64,000 nt of DNA from Olsenella_L kribbiana (GCF_036408795.1 NZ_JAZGJP010000005.1:110159-174158); one strand, 5' to 3'; counted from the first letter of the stretch, positions 42,773 to 51,918 are shown. The notes: generated from the sequence alone by a model not told the origin. Program-made: numbers and translations.

Positions 42773-43223
42773 TCTCTACAACGCCGAGTTCATCGACCAT
42801 GTCGCCCATCCGGACTACAAGTACCAGATGAACGACCCGAGCATCGTGCATGAGGGCATCAACCCCTCCTGCGGCGACGATCTCACGCTGTCTGTGAAAC
42901 TCGGAGATGACGGCAAGATCGAGGAGGCCGCCTATACGGGCCACGGCTGTGCCGTCTCCCAGGCTTCGGCCGACATGATGAGCGACCTTATGGTCGGCAA
43001 GACCCCCGAGGAAGCCATTCATCTCTGCGAGCTCTTCATGGGCATGGTTACCGGCAAGGTGACCGACGATGCGGAGCTCGACGAGCTCGACGAGGCAGCA
43101 AGCCTGAAGTCCGTCTCCCACATGCCGGCACGCGTCAAGTGCGCCGAGCTCTCCTGGAGGACGCTCGAGGAGATGCTCAAGGGGAACACTTCCCAGGCTT
43201 CCACGACGGAGGACAAGGACTGA
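42759..43223 (+). CDS. sufU: Zinc-dependent sulfurtransferase/scaffold SufU
   Basis: A 154-residue IscU-like protein of the SufU type, which accepts sulfur from SufS. Ligand cysteines are in NPSCGDDL (Cys38, with Asp40), GHGCAVSQASADMM (Cys64) and RVKCAELSW (about 127). The insertion between the second and third cysteines is typical of SufU. The ATG 42759 lies inside the sufS end. An earlier ATG in frame would add ten residues without a ribosome site. Confidence 0.96.
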   Translation: MEATDLYNAEFIDHVAHPDYKYQMNDPSIVHEGINPSCGDDLTLSVKLGDDGKIEEAAYTGHGCAVSQASADMMSDLMVGKTPEEAIHLCELFMGMVTGKVTDDAELDELDEAASLKSVSHMPARVKCAELSWRTLEEMLKGNTSQASTTEDKD

Positions 43224-43225
43224 TC

Positions 43226-43729
43226 ATGGCGGGGAACATGTTTTCCACCAAGGGCCGCTACGCCCTGCGTGCCATGGCAGACCTCGCCACACATGATGGC
43301 TGGGTCTCTCTCGGCGATGTCTCGAAGCGCCAGGGCATCTCGAGGAAGTACCTCGAGCAGGTCATTGCCCTCATGCACAAGGCAGGATACGTTGAGAGCC
43401 AGCGCGGCAAGGGAGGCGGCTACCGCCTCACGAGAAAGCCTGAGGACTACACGCTCGGCGAGATCCTGCGTGCAGCCGAAGGCTCGCTTGCCCCTGTCGC
43501 CTGCCTTGACTGCAGCACAGGAGATATCTGCTCGCACCTCAAGGACTGCCCCACGGTCATGATCTACCGCGATCTCGGCAAGGTCACCTCGGAGTACCTC
43601 GACTCGAAGACGCTGCGCGATATCACGCTCTCGGCAGGCTTCACGAAGCTCACGCCGGAAGAGCTTGCGCTGCGCGAAGCGGAGGAGAAGCTCGAGGAGC
43701 GTGACGCAAAGAAGGGCAAGGAGAAGTAG
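43226..43729 (+). CDS. Rrf2-family (IscR-like) transcriptional regulator with cluster cysteines
   Basis: A 167-residue winged-helix regulator. The N-terminal HTH has MFSTKGRYALRAMADLA and KRQGISRKYLEQVIALM, and the wing is SQRGKGGGYRLTR. Cysteines at 93, 96, 102 and 108 (CLDCSTGDICSHLKDC) can ligate a 2Fe-2S cluster, as in IscR. As the last gene of the suf operon it probably senses Fe-S status and regulates the operon. The C-terminal Lys/Glu tail is low complexity. Start ATG 43226, three bases after sufU; an ATG at 43238 is also possible. Confidence 0.92.
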   Translation: MAGNMFSTKGRYALRAMADLATHDGWVSLGDVSKRQGISRKYLEQVIALMHKAGYVESQRGKGGGYRLTRKPEDYTLGEILRAAEGSLAPVACLDCSTGDICSHLKDCPTVMIYRDLGKVTSEYLDSKTLRDITLSAGFTKLTPEELALREAEEKLEERDAKKGKEK

Positions 43730-43761
43730 CCTTCCTTGAAGCAGCCTCATTGCATGCTGCA

Positions 43762-43794
43762 GGGCCCGGAGCAGCCGCTCCGGGCCCTTCTTCT
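43762..43794 (+). terminator. Intrinsic terminator of the suf operon
   Basis: Perfect 11-bp GC stem (43762-43772 with 43777-43787) with a 4-base loop, followed by TTCTTCT. Confidence 0.9.
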
Positions 43795-43915
43795 ATCAAA
43801 GAGGCAATCTCTCCCCATGCAGGCCGCATCGATGCTCTCGCATGCTCTCAGAGCCTCATGCTGCATACACCATGCATGATCCGAAGCTCGATGAGCAGGA
43901 CTATCGGCACATAGG

Positions 43916-43951
43916 AAAAGGCACGGAGGAGCAGATGCCCCTTCCGTGCCT
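43916..43951 (-). terminator. Intrinsic terminator after the NlpC/P60 gene
   Basis: 9-bp stem (43919-43927 with 43943-43951), with four T following on the minus strand. Confidence 0.78.
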
Positions 43952-43976
43952 TTCTGCATGTCTCTTAGAAGAGATC

Positions 43977-45260
43977 CTAGCGGTAGGTGCCGACCATGAT
44001 ATAGCCGCCCCACACCCCTTCGGTCCTGACATAGACGCCAGGATACGGTGCATGGAGAATCGTGTTGTTGCCGACATAGATGCCCACGTGGCCGGAGTAC
44101 CAGATGAGGTCGCCCGGCTGTGCCTGGGACAGCGGGATGGACGTGAAGTAGGCCATCTGTGCATCGGAGGAGTGCGGCAGCGAGATGCCAGCTGCTGCGT
44201 AGGCGACCATCGTGAGGCCGGAGCAGTCATAGCCGGAAGCAGAGGCGCCGCCCCACACGTACGGCGTGCCAAGCGCGCCATAGGCAACGCTCAGGATTGC
44301 AGAGCGCTGGGCGCTCGTGAGACCACTTGCAGACATATCGCTCGAGCTGCTGCTGTACGACGGTGTCGGAGGTGTAGACGGCGTGCTCGGCGTAGACGGC
44401 GTGGACGGAGTCGATGGGGTGGACGGCGTCGTATCCGTGTTCGTATTGGTGTTGGTATTGGTGCCGCCATCGGTGTTCGAGCTCGTGCCCGAAGCACCAT
44501 TGTCAGATGTTCCGCCATTGCCCGTCGTAGCCGCATCGGACGAAGTGCTGTTCGAGGAGGAATCAAGTGCAGCCTGTGCGAGTTCGGAAGCATTGGCACC
44601 TGCATTGGCTGCGGTCTGCTGTGCGGCGGCAGCCTGTGCGTCGGCCTCTTCCTGTACAGCCGCCCTCACCTCATCGGAAAGGGATGCCACATAGGACTGC
44701 TGGTCGGAAATCTGGGACTGCAGGGACTCGGTCTGGGAAGACTTCTGTGCGACAAGCGACTCCTGCTGGCTCTTCTGTGCCTCGAGTTCGGACTGCTGGT
44801 CCTTGAGCTCGTTCTGGAGCGTCTTCACCTGGCTGATAGCATTGGCGTCGGACTCTGCGACCTTGTCTGCATAGTAGATGCGGGAGAACAGGTCCTCGAA
44901 GCTGTCAGAGTCGAGCACGAGGGAGACGAGATTGACGCCGCCCGTCTTGTAGTTCGCGGAGACTCGCTTGCCGAGCGTGGCCTGAGCCTGCGAAAGCTCT
45001 TCCTGCTTGGAAGCGATATCGGAGTTGAGCTGATCGATCTTCGACTGGGTGTCGTTCAGCTGGACGACGGTATTGTTGAGGTCCTCCTGTACAGCTGCCA
45101 GCTGGTAGCCCATCTGGGAGAGCTGAGAGTTCGCCTCATCGAGCTGCGTCTGCAGCGTCGCCGAGTCTTCGGCAAGGGCAGGAACAGAGATTGCCCCGAG
45201 GGTACCGCCGAACGTCAGCACGGAAGCGATTGCAAAAGCAACAGTCTTTCTGCGCGTCAT
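43977..45260 (-). CDS. Secreted coiled-coil NlpC/P60 peptidoglycan hydrolase
   Basis: A 427-residue exported cell-wall hydrolase, probably a D,L-endopeptidase. The signal peptide (about 1-30) has TRRK, a hydrophobic core and a PALA cleavage site. Residues about 35-230 form a long Gln/Ser-rich coiled coil like PcsB/CwlO proteins. A Ser/Thr/Asn/Pro linker follows, with tandem TN and TPS repeats (about 255-305). The C-terminal NlpC/P60 domain has the nucleophile YDCSGLT, the GHVGIYVG His and ILHAPYPG. The ATG 45260 with AAAGGGG upstream is preferred over ATGs 18 and more bases earlier. Probably needed for cell separation. Confidence 0.93.
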   Translation of the reverse strand: MTRRKTVAFAIASVLTFGGTLGAISVPALAEDSATLQTQLDEANSQLSQMGYQLAAVQEDLNNTVVQLNDTQSKIDQLNSDIASKQEELSQAQATLGKRVSANYKTGGVNLVSLVLDSDSFEDLFSRIYYADKVAESDANAISQVKTLQNELKDQQSELEAQKSQQESLVAQKSSQTESLQSQISDQQSYVASLSDEVRAAVQEEADAQAAAAQQTAANAGANASELAQAALDSSSNSTSSDAATTGNGGTSDNGASGTSSNTDGGTNTNTNTNTDTTPSTPSTPSTPSTPSTPSTPPTPSYSSSSSDMSASGLTSAQRSAILSVAYGALGTPYVWGGASASGYDCSGLTMVAYAAAGISLPHSSDAQMAYFTSIPLSQAQPGDLIWYSGHVGIYVGNNTILHAPYPGVYVRTEGVWGGYIMVGTYR

Positions 45261-45420
45261 GAAGCCCCTTTCGGTCATCATTCGTCCGAGAACATGATGT
45301 CCTCCGGCGTATACTAACGGTCTCAAGTCTAGCAGCATCGATTTTCAATGGAACCCTTTTGGGGCAATTCGAAGAATCCTGCGAACGTCTTCAACATACC
45401 TGAAATAGTATCTCGACATG

Positions 45421-45451
45421 AAAAAGGGGGCCGCACCGAAGTGCAGCCCCC
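45421..45451 (-). terminator. Intrinsic terminator after fba
   Basis: 11-bp stem (45426-45436 with 45441-45451) with a TTCG tetraloop and five T on the minus strand. Confidence 0.92.
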
Positions 45452-45484
45452 TGCTCTGCGCCTGATTGGCACTGGGTTTGAAGC

Positions 45485-46357
45485 TTACTCCCAGCCCTTG
45501 CCCACGGAGCCGAACTCCTCCATGAGCTCCTTGGTGCGGTCGATGACGGCCTGCTTGCCAGGAGCGAGGAGCTTGCGCGGATCGTAGCCCTTGCCCTGCT
45601 GATCCTTGCCAGCCTCGATGTACTTGCGGGTAGCCTCAGCGAAGACGACCTGAAGGTCGGTGTTCACATTGACCTTGGAGACGCCGAGGGAGATTGCCTT
45701 CTTGACCTGGTCGACAGGAATGCCGGTGCCACCGTGAAGGACGAGCGGAAGATCGCCGACCTTCTCCTTGATGGCTGCGAGGGCGTCGAACTGCAGGCCC
45801 TTCCAGTTTGCCGGATAGAGGCCGTGGATGTTGCCGATGCCGCAGGCGAGGAAGTCGACGCCGAGGTCAGCGATGACCTTGCACTCCTCAGGATCTGCGA
45901 TCTCGCCCATGCCGGTGACGCCGTCCTCGGTACCGCCGATGCCGCCGACCTCAGCCTCGATGGAGATGCCCTTCTGGTGGGCAAGCTTCACGAGCTCCGT
46001 GGTGTGCTCGACGTTGATGTCGAAGGTCTCCTCGTGGGAGCCATCGTACATGATGGACGTGAAGCCAGCGTCCATTGCCTGGAAGCAGGCCTCATAGGTG
46101 CCGTGGTCGAGGTGAAGGGCCACAGGAACCGTGATGTTCATATTCTTGACGAGGTGGTTGACGATAGCAGCAACGACGTCGTAGCCGCCCTGATACTTTG
46201 CTGCACCCATGGAGCACTGGATGATCAGCGGGGACTGCTCCTCCTCAGCTGCGGTCAGGATTGCCTGGGCCCACTCGAGGTTGTTGGTGTTGAAAGCACC
46301 AAGGCCGTAGTGGCCCTTCTCGGCGGACTGGAGCATGTGCGTTGCATTGACAAGCAT
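45485..46357 (-). CDS. fba: Class II fructose-1,6-bisphosphate aldolase
   Basis: Zinc-dependent glycolytic aldolase of 290 residues. It starts MLVNATHMLQSAEKGHYGLGAFNTNN. The metal/catalytic segment is VALHLDHGTYEAC (Asp and His, about 82-87). SIMYDGSHEETFDIN, AEVGGIGGTEDG, the GNIHGLYP His, LPLVLHGGTGIP and NVNTDLQ are all in family order. The ATG 46357 has an excellent ACGGAGGT site. Single-gene unit with its own terminator. Confidence 0.97.
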   Translation of the reverse strand: MLVNATHMLQSAEKGHYGLGAFNTNNLEWAQAILTAAEEEQSPLIIQCSMGAAKYQGGYDVVAAIVNHLVKNMNITVPVALHLDHGTYEACFQAMDAGFTSIMYDGSHEETFDINVEHTTELVKLAHQKGISIEAEVGGIGGTEDGVTGMGEIADPEECKVIADLGVDFLACGIGNIHGLYPANWKGLQFDALAAIKEKVGDLPLVLHGGTGIPVDQVKKAISLGVSKVNVNTDLQVVFAEATRKYIEAGKDQQGKGYDPRKLLAPGKQAVIDRTKELMEEFGSVGKGWE

Positions 46358-46708
46358 TGTTACCTCCGTTTGACAGAGCTGCAAACACTGGACAATTCAG
46401 ATTTTACCGCTTTGCAGCACCTTTCATGCGCTGCAGTCAATACTGCATAAGATTTCGCCAGAAGGCGGCACAGGCCGAGCCAGAAGTCCTTCCCGAGCAT
46501 AGAATCGCTTTACTTATGCACTGCAAAGTTGCAGGTAGACTTCCGTTTTGTCAAGATTTGCTGACGCTTTCATAGAGCAGCTGTAGAGAGTGGGCACGCC
46601 CTCCGTTTCTGCCTACTTTTTTGTCACACGCCGCCGCTATACTGAACGCTCCGAAAGACAACGACCCCTTGTCCATGGAGCCCATCCCTTTCCAAGGAGG
46701 CAGTATCC
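46358..46708. other. Divergent promoter region between fba and the Ser/Thr-rich protein gene
   Basis: 351 bases with no gene seen. The plus strand carries CGCTATACTG (TATACT at 46635-46640) about 70 bases before the GTG start, in the window's usual extended -10 style. On the minus strand GGTAAAATC (near 46404) may serve fba. Confidence 0.45.
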
Positions 46709-48067
46709 GTGTCTTACGAAGACAATGATGGCAAGACCCAGGTCTACAATCCCCAGGCCTATGGTTCGAACGATAGAACACAGACATTTAGTGCAAGCGA
46801 CGAGACCCAGCAGGCAACGGTAGTAGATGCTCCGGCACTCCATGAGCTCTTCCCGGAGCACAAAGACGCTGATGCGACCGTCGTGGCACCGGGTGCCCAG
46901 GCAGCACGCATCCGCACCGCACATGCGCAGCATTCCCCCTACGCCTCTCAGGCGACGCAGAACTACGCCGCCCAGAACCCCTACGGTGCGACGCAGAACT
47001 TCGCTTCCCAGAACCCCTACGGCGTCCAGGCAACGCAGAACATCTCCTCCCAGAGCCCATATGGCCAGGGCGGAGACGGAAACGATAGCGGCGATGGCAA
47101 GAAGGACAAGGGGATGTTCAGCGACATCTCGTTTGCCCAGGTGACCGCAACGGCGCTTGCCGCTGTCACCTCCACCCTCCTCTCCTCCCAGATCGGCATC
47201 GCCGGCTCCATCATCGGCGTCGGCCTCGGCGCTGCCGCCTCTGCGGTCGCGACCTCGATCTATAAGAACATCCTTTCCCGCTCTGCCGACAAGCTCAAGA
47301 GCCTCAAAGACAGCGGCGAAGAGCAGATCGAGGGTGTCATGGACTCCTCCGAGCTCGGAAGCTATGAGATCGGCCCCGACGGCCAGCGCATCGCTTCCGA
47401 CTCCATGCTTGCGGCAGCCGACTCCCAGCGCAAGCGCCAGAAGCGCATCGCTATCGCTGTGACCTCCATTGCCGCTGTCGCCGCCGTCGCAATCGGCGCA
47501 GCTGTGATCAATGTCGCGACCGCAGGAAACGGCCTCGGCACGAAGACGACATTCGCCGCTCCTGCCCAGCAGAGCGAGAGCGCAGACGACACGAAGGCAG
47601 ACGACCAGAAGACCGACGACAAGAAGACGGATACGACGTCTTCCGACAAGAACGCCACATCGTCTTCCAAGACATCGAACTCCGGCACGGGCACTACCTC
47701 GTCTACGAACTCCGGCACCTCGAGCACCGATGCGAATGATGAGAGCGCTTCTGGCACGAGCTCCTCGTCGAACAGCGGCACGTCAGGCACGGGCACGTCG
47801 AGCTCCACATCAAACAATTCAGGCTCCTCGAGCTCCAGCTCTTCGAGCTCGAATTCCGGCACGTCGAACTCTTCGAGCTCGAATTCCGGCACATCCTCTG
47901 ATTCCTCGAGCTCGAACAGCTCCTCAAACTCAGGCACGAGCTCGGGTTCCAGCTCGACGGACAGCTCCAAGAGCTCGAGCAGCACGTCTGGCTCCGGCAC
48001 ACCGGGCACAGGCACGACCAGCTCCACGACGACCAGCTCCACGACGACAAGCTCCACGAACTCATAG
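46709..48067 (+). CDS. Membrane-anchored protein with a long Ser/Thr/Gly/Asn-rich tail
   Basis: A 452-residue protein with no recognised catalytic domain. The N-terminal polar region (1 to about 130) has imperfect repeats built on QNPYGATQNF and SQSPYG units. A glycine/alanine-rich hydrophobic stretch (about 142-185) follows. After a linker (YEIGPDGQRIASDSM) and a basic RKRQKR comes a second membrane helix (AIAVTSIAAVAAVAIGAAVI, about 250-270). The last 180 residues are almost only Ser, Thr, Gly, Asn and Asp in NSGTSS-like units. I infer a cytoplasmic N-terminus and an extracellular, possibly glycosylated stalk. Start GTG 46709 with AAGGAGG eight bases before. Confidence 0.75.
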   Translation: MSYEDNDGKTQVYNPQAYGSNDRTQTFSASDETQQATVVDAPALHELFPEHKDADATVVAPGAQAARIRTAHAQHSPYASQATQNYAAQNPYGATQNFASQNPYGVQATQNISSQSPYGQGGDGNDSGDGKKDKGMFSDISFAQVTATALAAVTSTLLSSQIGIAGSIIGVGLGAAASAVATSIYKNILSRSADKLKSLKDSGEEQIEGVMDSSELGSYEIGPDGQRIASDSMLAAADSQRKRQKRIAIAVTSIAAVAAVAIGAAVINVATAGNGLGTKTTFAAPAQQSESADDTKADDQKTDDKKTDTTSSDKNATSSSKTSNSGTGTTSSTNSGTSSTDANDESASGTSSSSNSGTSGTGTSSSTSNNSGSSSSSSSSSNSGTSNSSSSNSGTSSDSSSSNSSSNSGTSSGSSSTDSSKSSSSTSGSGTPGTGTTSSTTTSSTTTSSTNS

Positions 48068-48092
48068 CAAGCTGCCACAGCCTGGCATATCG

Positions 48093-48123
48093 AGGGCTGC
48101 ATCTTTCGGGATGCGGCCCTTTT
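48093..48123 (+). terminator. Intrinsic terminator after the Ser/Thr-rich protein gene
   Basis: 11-bp stem with one wobble (48093-48103 with 48110-48120), then TTTC. Confidence 0.8.
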
Positions 48124-48156
48124 CTGTGCACAGCGCAACGCTCCTGGTTCCTGTGG

Positions 48157-48162
48157 CACAAT
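48157..48162 (+). promoter_or_regulatory. -10 box (CACAAT in CACAATGGATGCAG) for the M18 aminopeptidase
   Basis: The 14-base string CACAATGGATGCAG recurs exactly before dapL at 51873. It would start transcription near 48169, 37 bases before the ATG. Confidence 0.5.
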
Positions 48163-48205
48163 GGATGCAGTTTTTATAAGCATCCATCAGCCGGAAAGAG
48201 GTTCC

Positions 48206-49600
48206 ATGGAACGACCGAACGCATGGAAGGAATCGACGCAGGACGAGCGCCAGGAGGCGCTGCGTTTCTGCGAGGGATACAAGGCATTCATCAGCCAGAA
48301 CAAGACCGAGCGCGAGTGCTGCGCGGCAGCAGCTGCGCTGGCAGAAGGGCAGGGCTACCGTGCACTCGATAGCCTCATCGCCGAGGGAGCAAAGCTCGTC
48401 TCCGGCGACAAGGTCTATGCCACGAACCACGGCAAGGCGCTCCTGCTCCTCGAGGTCGGCACGAAGCCTCTCGAGGAGGGACTCAACATCCTCGGCGCCC
48501 ACATCGACTCGCCCCGGCTCGATGTGAAGCAGAACCCGCTCGAGGAGAAGTCGGGCCTTGCCTACCTTGACACGCACTACTACGGCGGCATCAAGAGCTA
48601 TCAGTGGACTGCGCTGCCGCTCGCCCTTCACGGTGTCGTCTGCAAGAAGGACGGCACGAAGGTCCAGATCGCGCTCGGCGAAGACCCGTCCGACCCCGTC
48701 TTCTGCGTGACCGACCTTCTCCCCCATCTCGCGAAGGACCAGATGTCCAAGAAGGCAGCGGAAGCTGTCGAAGGCGAGATCCTGGACCTTCTTGTCGGCA
48801 ATGAGCCGCTTGCCATCGAAGGAGACGCAGACGAGGCGAAGGACCCTGTCGCTGCACACGTCCTCTCGATCCTGAAAGAGCGCTACGCAATCGAGGAAGA
48901 GGACTTCCTCTCGGCCGAGCTCGAGATCGTGCCGGCAGGCGCTGCCAGAGACCTTGGCTTCGACCGCTCGATGATCCTGGCCTATGGCCAGGACGACCGC
49001 GTCTGCAGCTATCCGTCCCTTCTGGCCCAGCTCGAGAATCCGGTACCGGCACGCACGGCCGTCACGCTTCTCGTCGACAAGGAGGAGATTGGCTCTGTCG
49101 GCGCAACGGGCATGACGAGCAGCTTCTTCGAGGACACGATTGCAGAGGTGCTGGCACTTGCGGGCGAGACCTCGCCGCTTGCCTTGAGGCGCTGCCTCAG
49201 GCACTCCCGCATGCTCTCGAGCGATGTATCGGCCGGCTTCGATCCGAGCTTTGCCTCGGTCTTCGAGACGAAGAATTCCTGCTTCCTCGGGCGTGGCCTC
49301 ACGTTCAACAAGTACACAGGCTCGCGCGGCAAGGCTGGCTCGAACGATGCTGACGCGGAGTACCTGGCCCAGGTCCGCGCTGCCATGGACGAGGCAGACG
49401 TCAAGTGGCAGACAGCCGAGCTTGGCCGCGTCGACGCCGGTGGCGGCGGCACGATTGCCTACATCCTTGCCAAGTACGATATGGATGTCGTGGACTGCGG
49501 CGTGCCCGTGCTCTCGATGCATGCACCTTGGGAGGCAACGTCCAAGATCGACATCTTCAATGCCTACAAGGGCTACAAGGCCTTCCTCAAGACCGAGTAG
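48206..49600 (+). CDS. M18-family aminopeptidase
   Basis: A zinc aminopeptidase of 464 residues, often specific for acidic N-terminal residues in this family. The metal-binding AHIDSPRLDVKQNP, the YGGIKSYQW loop, LLVDKEEIGSVGATGM (catalytic Glu-Glu), LSSDVSAGFDPSF and the C-terminal VPVLSMHAPWEATSK (last His ligand) are in order. Cytoplasmic, no signal peptide. ATG 48206 with GGAAAGAGG upstream. A strong terminator closes the unit. Confidence 0.95.
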   Translation: MERPNAWKESTQDERQEALRFCEGYKAFISQNKTERECCAAAAALAEGQGYRALDSLIAEGAKLVSGDKVYATNHGKALLLLEVGTKPLEEGLNILGAHIDSPRLDVKQNPLEEKSGLAYLDTHYYGGIKSYQWTALPLALHGVVCKKDGTKVQIALGEDPSDPVFCVTDLLPHLAKDQMSKKAAEAVEGEILDLLVGNEPLAIEGDADEAKDPVAAHVLSILKERYAIEEEDFLSAELEIVPAGAARDLGFDRSMILAYGQDDRVCSYPSLLAQLENPVPARTAVTLLVDKEEIGSVGATGMTSSFFEDTIAEVLALAGETSPLALRRCLRHSRMLSSDVSAGFDPSFASVFETKNSCFLGRGLTFNKYTGSRGKAGSNDADAEYLAQVRAAMDEADVKWQTAELGRVDAGGGGTIAYILAKYDMDVVDCGVPVLSMHAPWEATSKIDIFNAYKGYKAFLKTE

Positions 49601-49623
49601 AGCCATCTATGCATAGATAGGAA

Positions 49624-49664
49624 GAAGCGCTCCTGGAGACCACCTCCGGGAGCGCTTCTCTTTC
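49624..49664 (+). terminator. Intrinsic terminator after the M18 gene
   Basis: 15-bp stem with one wobble (49624-49638 with 49644-49658), then TCTTTCT. It faces the end of dapH and may serve both directions, though the minus-strand U-tract is weak. Confidence 0.88.
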
Positions 49665-49688
49665 TATCTGCAGCAAGTATCTGAAAAA

Positions 49689-50399
49689 CTAGAGCGTCCT
49701 CAGCGCATCGACGAGCGCCGTCTTGCCGGCCGTCTTTGCGTCCTTCATCTTGATGACCTTGGCGGGGCAGCCAGCAACGACCGCTCCTGCCGGGACATCC
49801 TCAATCACGACAGCGCCGGCAGCGACGACGGCACCCTCGCCGACATGGACGCCTTCGATCACGACGGCGTTGGCGCCGATCATGACATTGTCCTCGATGA
49901 TGACAGGGGTGGCAGAGGCAGGCTCGACGACGCCTGCAAGCACGGTTCCGGCACCGATGTGGCAGTGTGCGCCGACGGTGGCGCGGCCACCCAGGACGGC
50001 ACCCATATCGATCATCGTGCCCTCGCCCACGACGGCACCGATATTGATGATGGCACCCATCATGATGACGGCGTTGTCGCCGATCTCGACCTTCTCGCGG
50101 ATGATGGCACCCGGCTCGATGCGGGCATTCACGCCTTTGAGGTCGAGAAGTGCCACGCCGGAGTTCCTGCGGTCGCACTCGATCTCGATGTCCTCGATCT
50201 CTTCTGCATGCTCCTCGACGACGGGGGCAAGCTCTGCCCAGTCGCCGAAGACAATGGCGGTCTGGCCAGCATCGAAGACCTTGCTGTCTCCCCAGTCGAG
50301 CCAGTCCATCTCTGCCTCAGGCGCAAGCTTTATATAGAGCTTCACGGGCGTCTTCTTCGGAGCCGTAGCGATGTAGTCGATGATTTCCTGTGCGTCCAT
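49689..50399 (-). CDS. dapH: Tetrahydrodipicolinate N-acetyltransferase
   Basis: First step of the acetylase branch of DAP synthesis. Its 236 residues match the usual DapH length. An N-terminal small domain (KKTPVKLYIKL, VFGDWAELAP) is followed by a left-handed beta-helix of hexapeptide repeats. These include ARIEPGAIIREKVEIGDNAVIMMGA, GAVVGEGTMIDMGAVLGG and GAGTVLAGVVEPASATPVIIED. The C-terminal AGCPAKVIK is also typical. Located 25 bases after lysA, so cotranscribed. Strong GGAAGGAG site. Confidence 0.95.
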   Translation of the reverse strand: MDAQEIIDYIATAPKKTPVKLYIKLAPEAEMDWLDWGDSKVFDAGQTAIVFGDWAELAPVVEEHAEEIEDIEIECDRRNSGVALLDLKGVNARIEPGAIIREKVEIGDNAVIMMGAIINIGAVVGEGTMIDMGAVLGGRATVGAHCHIGAGTVLAGVVEPASATPVIIEDNVMIGANAVVIEGVHVGEGAVVAAGAVVIEDVPAGAVVAGCPAKVIKMKDAKTAGKTALVDALRTL

Positions 50400-50424
50400 G
50401 GACGCTCCTTCCTGTCAGATACGT

Positions 50425-51726
50425 CTATTCTTCGTTATCCAGCCTATGCTCGATGGCCTCGAGCCTCTTGAAGACCGGCAGCACATCGAGCGTCGCGAAG
50501 TAGTCGAGCGGCGTCTCGGCACGGCGGATGAGCTCGACCGAACCGTCCTCCTTGAGCAGGAGCTCTGCCGAACGGAGCCGGCCATTGTAGTTGTAGCCCA
50601 TCGAGTGGCCATGCGCACCCACATCGTGGATGAAGAGGAGGTCGCCCACCTTGACAGGCGGCAGCGCCCTGTGCGTCGCAAAGCGGTCGGAGTTCTCGCA
50701 GAGCATGCCCGTCACGCTGTAGCGCTCCGTTGCTGGCACATCCTCTTTCCCCATGACCGTGATGTGATGGTAGGCCCCATAGAGCATGGGGCGCATGAGG
50801 TTTGCCGCACAGGCATCGACACCCACATAGTCATCGTAGATATGCTTCATATGGAGCACTCTCGTGACGAGTCCCGCGTAGGGACCCATCATGAAGCGGC
50901 CAAGCTCGGTCGCGACAGCGACATCCCCCATGCCTTCCGGTACGAGGATCTCGTTGTATGCCTCCTCTACGCGCCTGCCGATGAGCGCGATATCGTTCGG
51001 CTCCTCTTCGGGCTTGTAGGGAATGCCGACGCCGCCCGAGAGGTTCACGAGCGTGACCTTCACGCCGAATGCCTTCTTCAGCTTCACGGCGAGCGTGAAG
51101 AGCAGACGTGCGAGCGCCGGGTAGTAGTCGTTCGTGACCGTGTTGGAGGCAAGCAGGGCATGGAGGCCGAACTCCTTGACGCCAGCTTCGGAGAGCTCGC
51201 GCACGGCTTCGAAGATCTGCTCTTCGGTCATTCCGAACTTCGCATCCTCAGGAGAGCCGAAGATGCCATTTGCGAAGGCAAAGTCGCCGCCTGGATTGAA
51301 CCTCAGGCTCACGAACTCAGGAAGCGGATTTGCCACCTTCTTCAGGAGCGCGATATGGGAGATATCGTCCAGATTCACGCCGGCACCGAGCTTGACGGCG
51401 TAGGCCATCTCCTCTTCCGGCGTATCGTTCGAGCTGAACATGATATCGCGGCCCGTGATGCCCAGAGCCTCTGCGAGCATGAGCTCTGCCTTGCTCGAGC
51501 AGTCGACGCCGAAGCCATACTCATGGAGCATGCTGATGAGGACAGGATTGGGCGTCGCCTTGATTGCGAAGAACTCCTTGTAGGCAGGATTCCACGAGAA
51601 GGCATCCTTGACGCGCTCGGCGCAGTCTCTGATCCCTTTCTCATCGTAGATATAGAACGGTGTCGGATAGCTCTTCGCTATCTCTTCGAGCTGCTCCTTC
51701 GTCGCGAAGGGATGTTTGGTCTGCAC
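50425..51726 (-). CDS. lysA: Diaminopimelate decarboxylase
   Basis: Last step of lysine synthesis; PLP enzyme of the alanine-racemase fold, 433 residues. The Schiff-base lysine is in FFAIKATPNP (Lys56). FGVDCSSKAEL, LVNLSGGVGIPY, ATELGRFMMGPYA and the active-site CENSDRF motif follow. The variant resembles the longer LysA subgroup (DYVGVDACAANLMRPMLYG). It starts with GTG 51726, with GGGAGG 7 bases upstream. The frame stays open far upstream through antisense dapL sequence, which is not coding here. Confidence 0.95.
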   Translation of the reverse strand: MQTKHPFATKEQLEEIAKSYPTPFYIYDEKGIRDCAERVKDAFSWNPAYKEFFAIKATPNPVLISMLHEYGFGVDCSSKAELMLAEALGITGRDIMFSSNDTPEEEMAYAVKLGAGVNLDDISHIALLKKVANPLPEFVSLRFNPGGDFAFANGIFGSPEDAKFGMTEEQIFEAVRELSEAGVKEFGLHALLASNTVTNDYYPALARLLFTLAVKLKKAFGVKVTLVNLSGGVGIPYKPEEEPNDIALIGRRVEEAYNEILVPEGMGDVAVATELGRFMMGPYAGLVTRVLHMKHIYDDYVGVDACAANLMRPMLYGAYHHITVMGKEDVPATERYSVTGMLCENSDRFATHRALPPVKVGDLLFIHDVGAHGHSMGYNYNGRLRSAELLLKEDGSVELIRRAETPLDYFATLDVLPVFKRLEAIEHRLDNEE

Positions 51727-51789
51727 GCGGCGCCTCCCTGGATGCCTGATGTGGCTATCGATATGCACCTGCAATCGTATACGCATCCG

Positions 51790-51795
51790 ATTATA
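51790..51795 (-). promoter_or_regulatory. -10 box (TATAAT in CTATAATCGGATGC) for lysA-dapH
   Basis: A perfect -10 hexamer followed by the recurrent GGATGC discriminator. It predicts a start near 51783 and a leader of about 57 bases, too short for a riboswitch. Confidence 0.6.
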
Positions 51796-51872
51796 GGGAG
51801 CGGGGCCAGAATGCTCCCGTCCCTGTAACAGAATGGATGCGCGGCGCCCACAGCGGCCCCACACGGCTGCAT

Positions 51873-51878
51873 CACAAT
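51873..51878 (+). promoter_or_regulatory. -10 box (CACAAT in CACAATGGATGCAG) for dapL
   Basis: Same 14-base string as before the M18 gene. A second related copy (CAGAATGGATGC) stands 44 bases upstream at 51829-51840. Predicted leader about 33 bases. Confidence 0.5.
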
Positions 51879-51918
51879 GGATGCAGCAACCTATCCATAG
51901 CACGGAAGGACCTTGCCT

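Noticed and set aside
51727..51918. Second lysine riboswitch between lysA and dapL
   Set aside because: The lysA leader is only about 57 bases and none of the L-box landmarks are present.
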